A DNA stretch of 64,000 nt from Cryobacterium cryoconiti (GCF_004403065.1 NZ_SOHA01000001.1:62001-126000), one strand, 5' to 3'; numbered from the stretch's first letter, positions 51,541-62,162 are shown. Program-made: numbers and translations. The notes: generated by a model from the letters alone, not told the origin.

Positions 51541-52392
51541 TTACCGGGCGTGCACCGGCTCACCCTGCAGGTGCGGGAGGGCGGCAAGGATGCTGCTGAC
51601 CACGCCAGCCTCCGAGGAGGGCGGTGCGATGTTCACGGCACGCGCCAGGATGCTCGGGTGGCCGTTGGCCATGGCGTAGGAATGCCCCGAGGCGTCGAGC
51701 ATCTCGGCGTCGTTGAGGTAGTCGCCGAACGCCATCGTCTGGGCCCGGCTGATTCCAAGCTGGTGCTGGAGCCGCTCCAGCGCGCGGCCCTTGTTGGCTC
51801 CGTGCCGCATGACATCGACCCAGTTCTCGCCCGAGACCACGATCTCCGAGGGAAGGTCGAGTTCGCGCAGCGCCGGCCCGCTTCGGGTCTCAGCGAAGGA
51901 GGGGTCATAGATCGCCAGTTTCAAGATCACGTCGTCGAGCGCGGCGGCCTGAACATCCGCGACGACCTCGACCGCCGCGTAGTACTGGCGCACCTGGCTC
52001 ACGAAGTGCGCATCGCTGCGCTCGATGTAGGCGCTCCGTGCGCCGCAGACGACGAGCCCCAGGTCGGCACCCGTGGCGGCGGTGGCGCGCACCCAATCCA
52101 CGATCGGGGCGATGATCGCGGACTCGACGGGTTCGACGTCGATGCTGATGCCGTTCTGCACCACGTTGGTGCCGTTCTCCGCGATGTAGATCAGCCCCTC
52201 GTGCTCGCCGAAGATGTTGTGCAGGGTCTGGTACTGGCGTCCGCTGGCCGGCACGAACAGGATCCCGGCCCGATGGAGGTCTTCCAGGAGAGGCCAGAAC
52301 GCGTCGGGCACGAGGCCGTCATCGCCGAGAAGGGTGCCATCCATATCCGACACGATGAGACGGATGTCGGAGGGCTCTACGGGGTGGTTCAC
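51541..52392 (-). CDS. HAD superfamily phosphatase (Cof type)
   Basis: 283 residues. Motif I is LIVSDMDGTLLGDD, with nucleophile Asp in SDMDGT; motif II PASGRQYQT; Lys in HGANKGRALERL; metal motif MAFGDYLNDAEML. The inserted Cof cap domain accounts for the middle. These enzymes hydrolyse sugar phosphates or related substrates; specificity is unknown. GTG 52392 is preferred since upstream sequence is not family-like. The gene is divergent from the large fusion gene at 52603. Confidence 0.9.
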   Translation of the reverse strand: MNHPVEPSDIRLIVSDMDGTLLGDDGLVPDAFWPLLEDLHRAGILFVPASGRQYQTLHNIFGEHEGLIYIAENGTNVVQNGISIDVEPVESAIIAPIVDWVRATAATGADLGLVVCGARSAYIERSDAHFVSQVRQYYAAVEVVADVQAAALDDVILKLAIYDPSFAETRSGPALRELDLPSEIVVSGENWVDVMRHGANKGRALERLQHQLGISRAQTMAFGDYLNDAEMLDASGHSYAMANGHPSILARAVNIAPPSSEAGVVSSILAALPHLQGEPVHAR

Positions 52393-52430
52393 TGCGCCGG
52401 CTTTCGGTCGTTGTTGGTTCCCGGGAATAA

Positions 52431-52452
52431 CGAGTGTTCGCTCGCGCACTCG
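52431..52452. promoter_or_regulatory. Inverted repeat in the HAD/fusion-gene divergent region
   Basis: CGAGTG (52431-52436) and CACTCG (52447-52452) form a 6-bp inverted repeat with a 10-nt spacer between the two divergent starts. Candidate regulator site only. Confidence 0.25.
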
Positions 52453-52602
52453 GGCTGTGACGACGACGCTGTCTCTCTTGATGATGTCATCCCTGCCCGC
52501 CGGTCTCTGAGTTGCGCACGAAGTGAGCGTTGGGCACACAGAACGGGCGGCCCTGATGGCAAACTGGCAGGATTCACTGCATCATCTGCGAGGAGCGTCG
52601 AC

Positions 52603-55600
52603 GTGCCTGGTTTTGATTTCTTCAGCGGAGAAGGACTCGTGCGCCCGGATATCACCGCGGCAGACGCCGAATCGATGGCGGACTCCCTCTTCGGCGTCAC
52701 GGGCACGGCCCGCGAACTTGGCAGCCAACAGGACCGCAACTTCCTGATCAGCACCGCCGGCAGCGACCAGCGCTACGTGCTCAAGGTCGACAACCCTGCC
52801 TTCTCCGCCACCGAGCTGGCCGCGCAGGACGCCGTGATGGTGTTCCTGTCCGGGCGCGGCATGCGGGTGCCGCAGCCGGTGCCGGGGCGAAACGGCAGCA
52901 GCCGCCAGCACTGGTCGGCAACGGATGCCGCGATCCTCCCCGTGCGCCTGCTCACCTTCCTCGAGGGTCCGTCGCTCGAGGCGCAGGGCTACCTGGCCCC
53001 GTCGGTGGTCAGTGCTCTCGGTCGGCTCTCAGGCACCACGGCGCTGCACCTGCATGACTTCGCGGCGGAGGGCCTCGACCGCACCCTGCAGTGGGACCTG
53101 CGCAACGCCAAGGCGGTGATCGACCTGCTGCTGCCCTGGGTGCCGGCGGAAGAGACCCGGGCACAGCTCCGCTTCATTGCCGCCAGCGCCGCCGCGCGCC
53201 TCGCGACCGTGGTCCCCACACTGCGGCTGCAGACGATCCACGGGGACGTGACCGACGACAACGTGATCTGCCGGGTGCTGCCGAACGGGCACCACATGCC
53301 CGAGGGTGTGATCGACTTCGGCGACCTCGGCACCGGATGGCTGGTGGCGGAGCTGGCGGTCACCGCGGCATCCGTTCTGCACCACGTTCACGGCAATCCG
53401 CTGGCGGCACTCGAGGCGATCGTCGCCTTCGATGCGGTCGTTCCCCTGACCGATGACGAGATTGTGGCGCTCTGGCCGCTGATCGTGCTGCGCGGAGCGG
53501 TGCTGGTGGCCAGCGGCGAGCAGCAGGTGCAGATCGACGCGGACAACGACTACGCCCGGCACCGGATGGACGCCGAGTGGCGGGTCTTCGCCGCGGCGAG
53601 TGCGATCGGCTGGGAGGAAGCGGAAGCGGCCATCCGGCAGGCGCTGGGCCGGCCGGCGGTGGCCGGAGCCGACCCGCGCCCAGCCGACCCGCGCACAGCC
53701 GACCCGGGCCCAGCTGACCCGCGCACAGCTGCGCCCGCACCCTTCGTCCCGATGATCCCGGCGCTCGCCGGCGGCGACGTCGAGCTGCTCGACTTCTCCG
53801 TGACCAGCACGGCACTCGCCGACGGTCTGTGGCAGCACCCGGACGTCGAGCGGCGACTGACGCGCGCCGCCCTCGCCCGTCACAGCGTCGTCGTCGCTCC
53901 CTACGGCCAGTTCCGCCTGACCCGCACCGCGCCGCTCTCCCGAAGAGAACCGGACACCTTCGCCCTGTTCACCGAGGTCTTCCTGGCTGCCGGATCGGCG
54001 ATCGTCGCGCCCACCCACGCCGTGGTCGCCGAGGTCGACGAGCTCAGCCTGGTGCTGACCCTGGCCGCCGGAGAACTGCGCATCGGCGGGATAACGTCGA
54101 ACCTCTCGCCGGGGATGTCGGTCGCCGCAGGGGATCATCTGGGGTCCGCGAGGCAGGACGACGACATCCACGCCGCACGGGTGACCGTGCAGGAGGTGGC
54201 CCGGCCGGGGCTGCTGCCCCCGCAGTTCACCCGGGGTTCCCGCGCCGCCGCGTGGGCGAGCGTGGCACCGGACCCGGCGCGGTTGCTCGGGCTGGTGCCG
54301 CAGGCATCCGTCGCCGATCCGGCCAACGAACTGGCGCGTCGCGGCGCCGTGATGGCCGCGGCGCAGGAGAAGTACTACGACCGGCCGCCGCAGATCGAAC
54401 GCGGTTGGCAGGAGCTGCTGATCGACACCCGGGGACGCTCCTACGTGGACATGGTCAACAACGTCGCCGTGATCGGGCACAGCCACCCTCGGTTCACCCG
54501 GGCCGTGAGCGAGCAGTTGGCGCTGCTCAACACGAACTCCCGCTTTCTCTACTCGGCGTTGGCCGACCTCTGCGAACGCATCGTGGCGAAATCGCCGGAC
54601 CCGTCCCTCGACACCGTTCTGCTGGTCAACAGCGGCAGCGAGGCGGTCGACCTGGCCCTGCGCCTGGCCCGGATCCACACCGGGAGGCGCAACGTCGTCG
54701 CCCTCCGCGAGGGATACCACGGCTGGACGATGGCCTCCGACGCGGTGTCGACCTCCGCCTTCGACAACCCCCACGCGGCCGCCTCCCGGCCCGACTGGGT
54801 GCACATCACGGATGTCCCCAACGCCTATCGCGGCACGCACCGGGGCGCCGGGGCCGCGGCGGAATACGCGGCCGACCTGGCCCGGCTGCTGGCCGACCCG
54901 ACCGGCCCGGGGGAGAGCCTGGCCGCGTTCATCTCGGAGCCCGTGCTCGGCAACGCCGGCGGCGTCGTGCCGCCGCCCGGCTACCTCGCGCTGGTCTACG
55001 ACCAGGTCCGGGCCCGCGGCGGGCTGTGCATCGCCGACGAGGTGCAGGTGGGCTACGGGCGTCTGGGCAGCCACTTCTGGGGGGTGGCGCAGCAGGGCGT
55101 CGTGCCCGACGTGATCACGGTGGCCAAGGCCATGGGCAACGGCTACCCGCTCGGAGCGGTGCTCACCCGCCGCGACATCGCCGAATCCCTGGCCCGGGAG
55201 GGCAACTTCTTCTCCTCGGCCGGCGGCAGCCCGGTCAGCTGCGTGGCGGGGCTGGCCGTGCTCGACGTCATCCGGGACGAGTTCCTGCAGCAGAACGCGG
55301 AGGCCGTCGGCCGGCACCTGGCAGGCCGGCTCGCCGAACTCGCGCAGCGGCATCCGCTGATCGGAATGGTGCACGGCGTGGGTCTGTACATGGGGGTCGA
55401 ACTCGTGCGCGACCGGCACACCCGGGAGCCGGCGACCAGCGAGACCGCCGCGATCTGCGAACGGATGCTGGAACTCGGCGTCATCGTGCAGCCCACCTCG
55501 GAGCGCCAGAACGTGCTGAAGATCAAGCCGCCGCTCTGCCTGAGCCGGGAGAGCGCCGACTTCTTCGTCGACGCCCTCGACGAGGTGCTGCGGGACGGCT

Positions 55601-55605
55601 GGTAG
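52603..55605 (+). CDS. Fusion: APH-type kinase - M23-like module - class III aminotransferase/phospho-lyase
   Basis: 1000 residues. An aminoglycoside-phosphotransferase/hydroxylysine-kinase-like domain occupies about 1-350, with catalytic HGDVTDDN at 213-220 and metal motif VIDFGD. A Pro/Asp/Ala linker follows at about 356-380, built of near-identical ADPRTADPGP-type units. Residues roughly 390-560 are an M23-like lipoyl/peptidase fold lacking the zinc-binding His-x-His pair. The class III PLP domain is about 575-1000, with ADEVQVGYGRLGSHFW and Lys842 in TVAKAMGNG. Related aminotransferase-fold enzymes in animals are phospho-lyases acting on phosphoethanolamine or phosphohydroxylysine, and a paired APH-type kinase supplies the substrate. 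So an amino alcohol is probably phosphorylated then eliminated on one chain; that is inference. GTG 52603 follows GAGGAG. Confidence 0.9.
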   Translation: MPGFDFFSGEGLVRPDITAADAESMADSLFGVTGTARELGSQQDRNFLISTAGSDQRYVLKVDNPAFSATELAAQDAVMVFLSGRGMRVPQPVPGRNGSSRQHWSATDAAILPVRLLTFLEGPSLEAQGYLAPSVVSALGRLSGTTALHLHDFAAEGLDRTLQWDLRNAKAVIDLLLPWVPAEETRAQLRFIAASAAARLATVVPTLRLQTIHGDVTDDNVICRVLPNGHHMPEGVIDFGDLGTGWLVAELAVTAASVLHHVHGNPLAALEAIVAFDAVVPLTDDEIVALWPLIVLRGAVLVASGEQQVQIDADNDYARHRMDAEWRVFAAASAIGWEEAEAAIRQALGRPAVAGADPRPADPRTADPGPADPRTAAPAPFVPMIPALAGGDVELLDFSVTSTALADGLWQHPDVERRLTRAALARHSVVVAPYGQFRLTRTAPLSRREPDTFALFTEVFLAAGSAIVAPTHAVVAEVDELSLVLTLAAGELRIGGITSNLSPGMSVAAGDHLGSARQDDDIHAARVTVQEVARPGLLPPQFTRGSRAAAWASVAPDPARLLGLVPQASVADPANELARRGAVMAAAQEKYYDRPPQIERGWQELLIDTRGRSYVDMVNNVAVIGHSHPRFTRAVSEQLALLNTNSRFLYSALADLCERIVAKSPDPSLDTVLLVNSGSEAVDLALRLARIHTGRRNVVALREGYHGWTMASDAVSTSAFDNPHAAASRPDWVHITDVPNAYRGTHRGAGAAAEYAADLARLLADPTGPGESLAAFISEPVLGNAGGVVPPPGYLALVYDQVRARGGLCIADEVQVGYGRLGSHFWGVAQQGVVPDVITVAKAMGNGYPLGAVLTRRDIAESLAREGNFFSSAGGSPVSCVAGLAVLDVIRDEFLQQNAEAVGRHLAGRLAELAQRHPLIGMVHGVGLYMGVELVRDRHTREPATSETAAICERMLELGVIVQPTSERQNVLKIKPPLCLSRESADFFVDALDEVLRDGW
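53668..53735 (+). repeat. In-frame tandem repeat encoding the linker of the fusion protein
   Basis: Four degenerate units built on GCCGACCCGCGC and variants, about 15 bases each, encode the ADP(R/G)(P/T) linker between the kinase and M23-like domains. The array could expand or contract in frame. Confidence 0.7.
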
Positions 55606-55636
55606 CGAGCACAAGACCCGCCGGACACCCTGCCGG

Positions 55637-58024
<2,388 letters not shown>

Positions 58025-58244
58025 CGTGTCTCCCTCGGTTCAGCGTGCCACCGGTGCGCACACCGACGGGCAGTTCGATCTAACCAGCTTCGCGCCGACG
58101 GGCCACAAGCAACAGGTTCTTTTTGCGTGCCGCTGTCAGGCTTTTCCCTCGCGACTGCGTCAGACTGTACCGCAGGCATGCGTCCTGCGCGGCAGGGCCC
58201 GTTCCTTTTTTCGATCGGCGTTTTTCGACACCTACGGAGAGAAC

Positions 58245-59618
58245 ATGAACAAGTACGCAGTCACGAATCCCGCGACCGGGCTCAGCGAAACCAGCTTCCC
58301 CCTGGCAACGGATGCCGAGGTCACCGACGCCATCGGGGCTGCGGATCGGGCCCACAAGGAGCTGGCCCGAGGAACGTCGGTTGCCGAGCGGGCCGCGCTC
58401 ATGCAGCGGGTCGCGGATCTGCACTCCGAGCGCCGTGAAGAGCTGGCCGCCCTGATCGTGCGGGAGATGGGCAAACCCCTCGAGCAGGCCCTCGGCGAGG
58501 TGGACTTCTCGGCGGACATCTACGCGTACTACGCCAGCCACGGCGAGGCGTTCCTCGCCGACGAACCGATCGAGCTGCTCGCCGGTGAGGGTTCCGCGTT
58601 CATCCGCAGCGCGTCCCTGGGCGTGCTCCTGGGGATCATGCCGTGGAACTTCCCGTACTACCAGGTTGCCCGCTTCGCCGGCCCGAACATGGTGCTCGGC
58701 AACACGATCGTGCTCAAGCACGCCTCGCAGTGCCCCGAGTCCGCCGCCGCCATCGAGCAGATCTTCGCGGATGCCGGCTTCCCCGACGGTGCCTACCGCA
58801 ACCTGTACGCGTCCAGCGCCCAGATCGCCGACATCATCATCCCCGACCCGCGCGTCTGCGGCGTGTCGCTGACCGGTTCGGAGGGCGCCGGTGCGGCGGT
58901 CGCCGAGGTCGCCGGTCGCAACCTCAAGAAGGTCGTGCTCGAGCTGGGCGGATCCGACCCGTTCATCGTGCTCAGCACCGACAACCTCGAGGAAGCCGTC
59001 GACGCCGCCGTCGCGGCTCGCATCGACAACTCCGGCCAGTCCTGCAACGCGGCCAAGCGTTTCATCGTGATCGACGGCCTGTTCGACTCCTTCGTGGAAC
59101 TCTTCACGGCGAAGATCGCCGGCAACGTTCCGGCAGACCCGACGTCACCGGAGACGACCCTGGGACCGCTCTCGTCGGTCGGCGCCGCCGAGAACCTCGA
59201 GGAGCAGCTGCAGCGCGCCGAGACGCAGGGGGCGACGGTCACCCTGCGTGGGCGCCGCGACGGTGCCTTCTTCTCGCCGACCGTGCTCACCGGGGTGTCC
59301 CCGCAGAGCGACGCCTACCGGGAGGAGTTCTTCGGACCGGTGGCTGCCATCTATCGCGTGCAGAACGAGGCCGAGGCCGTCGAGGTGGCCAACGACATCC
59401 CCTACGGTCTGGGTTCCTACCTCTTCACCACGGATCCGGAGCAGGCCCTGCGGGTCGCGGACCAGATCGAGGCCGGGATGGTCTTCATCAACGGCTCGCT
59501 CCTGGACGGCGCCGAGCTGCCCTTCGGCGGCGTGAAGCGGTCCGGTTTCGGCCGCGAGCTGGGACGCTTCGGCATCGCGGAGTTCGCCAACAAGAAGCTC
59601 ATCCGCATCCTCAAGTGA
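58245..59618 (+). CDS. NAD(P)-dependent succinate-semialdehyde-type dehydrogenase
   Basis: 457 residues, the short GabD/Sad class of ALDH. Active-site Glu in VVLELGGSDPFIVL and Cys in NSGQSCNAAKRFIVI; cofactor region IMPWNFPYYQVARF. It oxidises succinate semialdehyde, or a similar short semialdehyde, to the acid. ATG 58245 follows ACGGAGAG. The gene stands alone, divergent from the UvrA-like gene, with a strong hairpin after it. No GABA aminotransferase gene is adjacent. Confidence 0.9.
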   Translation: MNKYAVTNPATGLSETSFPLATDAEVTDAIGAADRAHKELARGTSVAERAALMQRVADLHSERREELAALIVREMGKPLEQALGEVDFSADIYAYYASHGEAFLADEPIELLAGEGSAFIRSASLGVLLGIMPWNFPYYQVARFAGPNMVLGNTIVLKHASQCPESAAAIEQIFADAGFPDGAYRNLYASSAQIADIIIPDPRVCGVSLTGSEGAGAAVAEVAGRNLKKVVLELGGSDPFIVLSTDNLEEAVDAAVAARIDNSGQSCNAAKRFIVIDGLFDSFVELFTAKIAGNVPADPTSPETTLGPLSSVGAAENLEEQLQRAETQGATVTLRGRRDGAFFSPTVLTGVSPQSDAYREEFFGPVAAIYRVQNEAEAVEVANDIPYGLGSYLFTTDPEQALRVADQIEAGMVFINGSLLDGAELPFGGVKRSGFGRELGRFGIAEFANKKLIRILK

Positions 59619-59621
59619 CAC

Positions 59622-59663
59622 CGGGTGGCGCGCCGACCGTCCAGAACGGCGGCGCGCCACCCG
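59622..59663 (+). terminator. Hairpin terminator after the semialdehyde dehydrogenase gene
   Basis: CGGGTGGCGCGCCG (59622-59635) pairs perfectly with CGGCGCGCCACCCG (59650-59663), 3 bases past the stop. The loop is 14 nt and there is no T-tract. Confidence 0.65.
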
Positions 59664-59739
59664 CCTGCAGCACACTGGGGCATCCGTCGCGGCCAGCGTG
59701 GTCTCGGGTGCCCCGCCTCGAACCAGAACAGGAATCACC

Positions 59740-60765
59740 ATGCGGTATCGCACACTCGGCAACAGCGGCGCGGTCGTATCGACCTACGCCCTCGGCACCA
59801 TGACGTTCGGCGCGGAGGCCGATCAGGAGACGGCCCACACCCTCCTGGACTCCTATGTGGAGGCCGGAGGAACTTTCGTCGACACCGCGGATGTCTACAG
59901 TTCCGGCGTCTCGGAGGAGATGATCGGGTCCTGGCTGGCGTCACACCCGACCGAGCGAGAGCAGATCGTTCTCGCGACCAAAGGCCGGTTCCCCATGGGC
60001 AGCGGCCCCAACGATCGGGGAACCAGCCGCCGGCACCTGAGCCGGGCGCTGGACGATTCGCTGCGCCGGCTGGGCACGGATCACGTCGACCTGTACCAAC
60101 TGCACGCCTGGGACCCGGTGACGCCGCTGGAGGAAACCCTGCGCTTCCTCGACGACGCCGTTCGAAGCGGCAAGATCGGCTACTACGGGTTCTCGAACTT
60201 TCTGGGCTGGCAGCTGACGAAGGCCGTGCATGTGGCGCGGGCGCTGGGTTTCACGCCGCCGGTCACCCTGCAGCCGCAGTACAGTCTGCTCGTGCGTGAG
60301 ATCGAATCGGAGATCGTTCCAGCGGCGCTCGACGCCGGTCTGGGGCTCCTGCCGTGGTCACCGCTCGGCGGGGGGTGGTTGTCGGGCAAATACCGGCGCG
60401 ACACGGACCCCACCGGGGCCACGCGTCTCGGCGAGGACCCCGCGCGCGGCATGGAAGCCTGGGCTCCCCGCAACAGTCAGGAGCGCACCTGGCGCATCAT
60501 CGACGCCGTTGCCGGGATTGCCGCGGAGGTCGGCGCCACGAGTGCGCAGGTGTCCCTCGCCTGGCTCGAGGCGCAGCCGGCGGTGACCTCGGTGATCCTC
60601 GGGGCACGCAGTGTCGAGCAGCTCACGGAGAACCTGGCAGCGGCACAGGTCCAGCTCAGCGCTGAGCACCTCGAACAGCTCAACGCGGTGAGCGCTCCCG
60701 TGGTCTCCGACTACCCCTACGGTGAGGCGGCGCGCGGCCAACGATCCCGCACGGTCGGTTTCTAG
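59740..60765 (+). CDS. Aldo/keto reductase
   Basis: 341 residues, NAD(P)H-dependent AKR. Tetrad residues are visible: Asp/Tyr in FVDTADVYSSG, Lys in VLATKGRF, His in LYQLHAWDP. FGFSN-type motif YGFSNFLGWQLTK and PWSPLGGGWLSGKY are typical of the Tas/YghZ-like branch. Substrate unknown. ATG 59740 gives the canonical MRYRTLGNSG start; an in-frame ATG at 59698 adds a non-family leader. A hairpin follows the stop. Confidence 0.92.
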   Translation: MRYRTLGNSGAVVSTYALGTMTFGAEADQETAHTLLDSYVEAGGTFVDTADVYSSGVSEEMIGSWLASHPTEREQIVLATKGRFPMGSGPNDRGTSRRHLSRALDDSLRRLGTDHVDLYQLHAWDPVTPLEETLRFLDDAVRSGKIGYYGFSNFLGWQLTKAVHVARALGFTPPVTLQPQYSLLVREIESEIVPAALDAGLGLLPWSPLGGGWLSGKYRRDTDPTGATRLGEDPARGMEAWAPRNSQERTWRIIDAVAGIAAEVGATSAQVSLAWLEAQPAVTSVILGARSVEQLTENLAAAQVQLSAEHLEQLNAVSAPVVSDYPYGEAARGQRSRTVGF

Positions 60766-60776
60766 GGCGACCTGCT

Positions 60777-60807
60777 CTCGACCACCGGGGTAGGCCCGGT
60801 GGTCGAG
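60777..60807 (+). terminator. Hairpin after the aldo/keto reductase, built from a repeat element
   Basis: CTCGACCACCGGG (60777-60789) and CCCGGTGGTCGAG (60795-60807) form a 13-bp perfect stem with a 5-nt loop, 12 bases after the stop. The sequence continues as GGTCGAGCTCGTCGAGACC (60801-60819), two changes from the core of the 48.8 kb array, so the terminator is a member of the same repeat family. Confidence 0.6.
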
Positions 60808-60850
60808 CTCGTCGAGACCCTCTAGTGGTGCTTCTTAGCGAGAAAAATGC

Positions 60851-60880
60851 TTGCATCGGACCTGGAGCCGGGAGTAAAGT
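60851..60880 (+). promoter_or_regulatory. Promoter of the ArsR-SRPBCC operon
   Basis: TTGCAT (60851-60856) and TAAAGT (60875-60880) are separated by 18 bases. The expected start near 60887 falls inside the palindrome at the ArsR start codon, so the transcript would be nearly leaderless. Confidence 0.4.
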
Positions 60881-60881
60881 G

Positions 60882-60895
60882 CAACCAAATGGTTG
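60882..60895. promoter_or_regulatory. ArsR operator overlapping the start codon
   Basis: CAACCAAATGGTTG is a perfect 6-bp inverted repeat with a 2-nt centre. It lies at the transcription start and includes the ATG (60889) of the ArsR gene, so binding would block initiation. Palindromes of this form accompany many ArsR/SRPBCC pairs. Confidence 0.5.
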
Positions 60896-61293
60896 TATTT
60901 GATCTGCAGGATGACGAGGTCGACCGCATCTTCCAGGCGCTCGCCGACGTGACGCGCCGAGACATCGTGGTGCGCGTCACGCAGCGGGAACAGTCGGTCT
61001 CGGCGCTTGCCGCGAGCTATGCGATGAGCTTCGCCGCGGTGCAGAAACACGTGGCGGTGCTCGAGCGGGCACGCCTCGTCGTCAAGGAGAGGCGGGGGAG
61101 GGAGCAGATCGTGCACCCGAACCCCGGCACCGTGCGCGAGGCGGCTCGCCTGCTCGAGCATTTCGAGGAACTGTGGCGCTTTCGCGCCCAGAGCATCAGC
61201 GACATCCTGTCGGAAGACCGAGAAGAAGACCGAGAAGAAGACCGAGAAGAAGACCGAGAAGACCGAGAAGACCGAGAAGGAGAGAGATCATGA
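60889..61293 (+). CDS. ArsR family winged-helix regulator with a repetitive tail
   Basis: 134 residues. The winged helix spans about 8-95: IFQALADVTRRDIVVRVTQR, then SVSALAASYAMSFAAVQKHV and LVVKERRGREQIVHPNPG. No metal-binding Cys motif, so it is the type paired with AHSA1/SRPBCC proteins. The tail, after SDIL, is a run of EDREEDR units from a DNA repeat (61213-61275). ATG 60889 is chosen over 60847 because promoter and operator lie between them. The stop overlaps the next ATG by 4 bases. Confidence 0.9.
   Translation: MVVFDLQDDEVDRIFQALADVTRRDIVVRVTQREQSVSALAASYAMSFAAVQKHVAVLERARLVVKERRGREQIVHPNPGTVREAARLLEHFEELWRFRAQSISDILSEDREEDREEDREEDREDREDREGERS
61213..61275 (+). repeat. In-frame microsatellite in the ArsR C-terminus
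   Basis: Tandem GAAGACCGAGAA units of 12 bases, followed by 9-base GAAGACCGA units, encode the EDREEDRE tail. Slippage by 9 or 12 bases keeps the frame. The downstream edge supplies the AAGGAGAGA ribosome site of the next gene. Confidence 0.8.
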
Positions 61294-61787
61294 CCGTGAT
61301 CAGTTCGAACAAGGACATCGAGGCGCTGACCCTCACATTCGTGGCCGAGTTTGACGCGAGTGCCCAGCGGGTGTGGCAGCTCTGGGAGGACCCGCGCCAG
61401 CTGGAGCGTTGGTGGGGTCCACCGACCTGGCCGGCGACCTTCGAACGGCACGACTTCGTGCCCGGCGGGCGGTCGAACTATGTGATGACCGGGCCTGAGG
61501 GCGAGAAGGGACCCGGCTGGTGGGTGACCACGCTGATCCAGCCGCCCTACCGGTTGGAGTTCGAGGACGGCTTCGCCGACGAGAACGGCGACCCGGTGGT
61601 CGAGATGGGGTCGGTGCGCGCCGTCGTCACCCTGGAGGAGACCGAGGGCCGCACCCGGATGACCACGGTGTCGACGTTTGCGAATCTGGAACAGATGCAG
61701 CAGATGTCCGCGATGGGGATGGAAGAGGGCATGCGTGAGGCCATGGGGCAGATCGATCTGCTGCTCGCCGAGGACGACAGCGCCTGA
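61290..61787 (+). CDS. SRPBCC (AHSA1-type) domain protein
   Basis: 165 residues with the START-like ligand-binding fold: FVAEFDASAQRVWQLWEDPR then QLERWWGPPTWPATFERHDF near the N-terminus, SVRAVVTLEETEGRTRMT in the strands, and the C-terminal helix GMREAMGQIDLLLAE. It binds a hydrophobic ligand or acts as a chaperone-like protein; no catalytic motif. ATG 61290 lies 7 bases after the AAGGAGAGA formed by the repeat tail of the ArsR gene, to which it is coupled. Confidence 0.9.
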   Translation: MTVISSNKDIEALTLTFVAEFDASAQRVWQLWEDPRQLERWWGPPTWPATFERHDFVPGGRSNYVMTGPEGEKGPGWWVTTLIQPPYRLEFEDGFADENGDPVVEMGSVRAVVTLEETEGRTRMTTVSTFANLEQMQQMSAMGMEEGMREAMGQIDLLLAEDDSA

Positions 61788-61816
61788 CGGGTGCGCGGCC
61801 GCGACCTCGCGTGCGG

Positions 61817-61870
61817 GTGTGACGAATTCGGCCTGGGTTACGTCTTAGAGGTGTAGGCCACCGCCTACAC
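61817..61870 (+). promoter_or_regulatory. Possible alternative-sigma promoter and leader hairpin of csbD
   Basis: GTGT (61817-61820), 14 bases, then GGGTTA (61835-61840) loosely resembles actinobacterial SigB/SigF-type promoters. The leader then holds a perfect 8-bp hairpin, GTGTAGGC - 4 nt - GCCTACAC (61851-61870), 25 bases before the start codon. Confidence 0.3.
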
Positions 61871-61895
61871 GACACCGACGCGAATCGAGAGTCCA

Positions 61896-62069
61896 ATGAG
61901 TGCATCCGACAAGATCCAGAACGCCGCTGAAGACCTCAAGGGCAAGGCCACCGAGGCGGTAGGCAAGGCGACCAACGACGACTCCAAGGTCGCCGAGGGC
62001 CAGGCCGAGCAGCGGTCCGCCAGCGCGAAGAAGGCCGGCGAGAACGTCAAGGACGTCTTCAAGCGCTAG
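61896..62069 (+). CDS. CsbD-like stress protein
   Basis: 57 residues: begins MSASDKIQNAAEDLKGKATE and continues to the ending KDVFKR. This is the short CsbD family: highly charged, Lys/Ala/Glu-rich, predicted amphipathic helices. CsbD proteins are induced by general stress sigma factors; the function is unknown. No strong ribosome site (CGAGAG upstream). It is a monocistronic unit ended by a perfect hairpin. Confidence 0.88.
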   Translation: MSASDKIQNAAEDLKGKATEAVGKATNDDSKVAEGQAEQRSASAKKAGENVKDVFKR

Positions 62070-62091
62070 TTCGTCAACTCGACGTCACATC

Positions 62092-62135
62092 AACGGATGG
62101 CGCGGCGCCCCCAGAGGGCTGCCGCGCCATCCGTT
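62092..62135. terminator. Bidirectional hairpin terminator after csbD and hxlR
   Basis: A 15-bp perfect stem, 62092-62106 with 62121-62135 (arms ACGGATGGCGCGGC and complement), surrounds a 14-nt loop. It lies between the convergent ends of csbD (62069) and the HxlR gene (62163). The arms end in A and T pairs, giving a short T-tract on both strands. Confidence 0.7.
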
Positions 62136-62162
62136 TGCGTTCGGCCCCGTTCTCAGCCTGGG

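Noticed and set aside
53029..55614. 861-codon open frame antisense to the kinase-aminotransferase fusion
   Set aside because: The product is low-complexity Arg/Gly/Asp/His-rich with no family motifs, while the sense strand encodes recognisable domains throughout.
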